Part shown: positions 63,375 to 64,000 of the stretch, in pieces
How the letters are laid out: the number at the start of each line of letters is the position of its first letter
Position numbering within the stretch: the stretch's first letter is position 1
From: Ilumatobacteraceae bacterium
GTDB lineage: Bacteria; Actinomycetota; Acidimicrobiia; Acidimicrobiales; Ilumatobacteraceae
Assembly (NCBI GenBank): GCA_017859395.1
Contig: JAFMNE010000009.1
Location: forward strand, 1-64,000
DNA: 64,000 bases
Direction: 5' to 3'
The notes under the pieces: model-generated
The model's database searches: none
Seen by the model: only the letters and a program-made list of their open reading frames with translations
Told to the model about the DNA's origin: nothing
Made by a program: the position numbers and the translations under genes

Positions 63375-64000
63375 ACCGCCCCATCGAGGAGGCATGGCCG
63401 GTGATCTGCGATGTCGAGCGCATCGCCCCCTGCCTGCCGGGGGCACAACTGCAAGAAATCGAGGGCGACACCTATCGGGGCGTTGTCAAGATCAAGCTCG
63501 GTGCAGTGAACGCCAACTTCAAGGGCGAGGCCTCGTTCGTTGAACGCGACGACGAGAACCACCGCGCGAAGCTCACCGCATCGGGGCGTGATACCGGCGG
63601 GCGCGGCAACGCCAGCGCTGACGTCACCGCCGAGGCCGAAGCCCTCTCGCCCACCAGCACCCGCTGTGTGGTGACGGCCGAACTGCACATCACCGGCAAA
63701 GTCGCACAGTTCGGGCGGGGCATCATGGGCGATGTCTCCAAGAAACTCATGAACCAGTTCTCGGCAAATCTCAACGAAATGCTCGACGAACAGGGAGCTA
63801 TCAGCGCAACCACAGGCGATACCACCACCGACACCGATGCCTCAGCGCCGGCCACCCCCGACGCTGAGGCGGCGCCCGACGCTGCACCCTCAACCGTCAC
63901 CGACGACACCGGCGACACCGAGCGCCCTGGGGTTCGCCGCATCGACGGGCCCGCCGCGCAACCCATCGACGTGGCCGGACTCGCCGGACCCGCCGTGCTG
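63341..64000 (+). CDS. coxG: CO dehydrogenase subunit G family protein (3' end outside window)
   Basis: At least 220 residues, open to the window edge. The N-terminal ~150 residues are the SRPBCC-fold CoxG domain: EFTVNRPIEEAWPVICDVERIAPCLPGA, GVVKIKLGAVNANFKGEA, GRGNASADVT, and QFGRGIMGDVSKKLMNQF. From about residue 155 comes an Asp/Thr/Ala/Pro-rich low-complexity tail. CoxG is needed to recruit the enzyme to the membrane in Oligotropha-type systems. The start ATG 63341 lies inside the upstream gene. Confidence 0.92.
   Translation, partial: MAETITNEFTVNRPIEEAWPVICDVERIAPCLPGAQLQEIEGDTYRGVVKIKLGAVNANFKGEASFVERDDENHRAKLTASGRDTGGRGNASADVTAEAEALSPTSTRCVVTAELHITGKVAQFGRGIMGDVSKKLMNQFSANLNEMLDEQGAISATTGDTTTDTDASAPATPDAEAAPDAAPSTVTDDTGDTERPGVRRIDGPAAQPIDVAGLAGPAVL

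Noticed and set aside
63341-64000. Asp/Thr/Pro-rich end of coxG as a possible frameshifted or chimeric gene
   Set aside because: The frame stays open from the canonical CoxG domain to the window edge; disordered tails are common in this family.

Overview
The window is a high-GC, gene-dense bacterial chromosome segment with all the signs of an actinobacterium, most probably of the class Acidimicrobiia (Ilumatobacter-like). This placement is inferred from the GTG/TTG start usage, a mycobacterial-type LexA box at recA, GTP-dependent PEP carboxykinase, a SepIVA/DUF177/rnc/smc neighbourhood like that of mycobacteria, and many acyl-CoA dehydrogenases. No 16S gene is present to prove it. I see no transposase, integrase, prophage, CRISPR array or restriction/defence locus. 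The sequence looks like stable core genome with two metabolic islands.

Region 1 (1-9.7 kb) is polyamine/amine uptake and catabolism: the end of alanine dehydrogenase, an FAD amine oxidase and an aminobutyraldehyde-type dehydrogenase on the minus strand, then a plus-strand unit of class III aminotransferase, Lrp/AsnC regulator and a complete PotABCD-type ABC importer. Most of its junctions are 4-base overlaps. If the aminotransferase uses pyruvate as acceptor, alanine dehydrogenase would regenerate pyruvate and release ammonium.

Region 2 (9.8-22 kb) holds recA with a well-defined SOS promoter, a DUF983 gene, a membrane protein, two paralogous acyl-CoA dehydrogenases flanking tRNA-His and tRNA-Lys, a MalY/PatB-type PLP enzyme coupled to a DUF2889 protein, two coupled flavodoxin-fold genes, a pseudouridine-5'-phosphate glycosidase coupled to a TrmA/RlmD-type RNA methyltransferase, rpe and small membrane proteins.

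Region 3 (22-41 kb, almost all minus strand) is the translation, secretion and chromosome-maintenance core: yraN, rplS, trmD, rimM, a KH-domain gene, rpsP, ffh, a large lipoprotein gene, ftsY, smc, mutM, rnc, acpP, plsX, rpmF, a DUF177/YceD gene, a SepIVA-like coiled-coil gene, coaD, rsmD and recG, closed by rpmB. A 32-codon ORF overlaps the recG start.

Region 4 (41-48.8 kb) carries a cold-shock-like mini protein, pckG, a parvulin-type lipoprotein, a YabN-type MazG, a DUF4032 gene, eno and an ftsB/divIC homologue.

Region 5 (48.8 kb to the end) is a molybdenum hydroxylase island of the CO-dehydrogenase family. coxL (AYRGAGR loop, i.e. form II) is separated from coxS and coxM by an ABC-2 exporter, a K+ channel, a HAD phosphatase and a membrane protein. 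After coxM come an FAD amine-oxidase paralogue, coxD/MoxR, coxE/VWA, two XdhC/CoxI-type genes, an NlpC/P60 hydrolase, a MobA/MocA-type nucleotidyltransferase and coxG, which runs off the window.

The most general signal not explained by gene content is a promoter architecture: at least 17 genes carry a TAnnnT-like hexamer (sometimes CA- or GA-) 6-8 bases before an ATG or GTG, without a ribosome-binding site. This is the hallmark of leaderless transcripts and it also decides several start codons. I did not find a clearly novel multi-gene system. The best candidates for new biology are listed in the findings.
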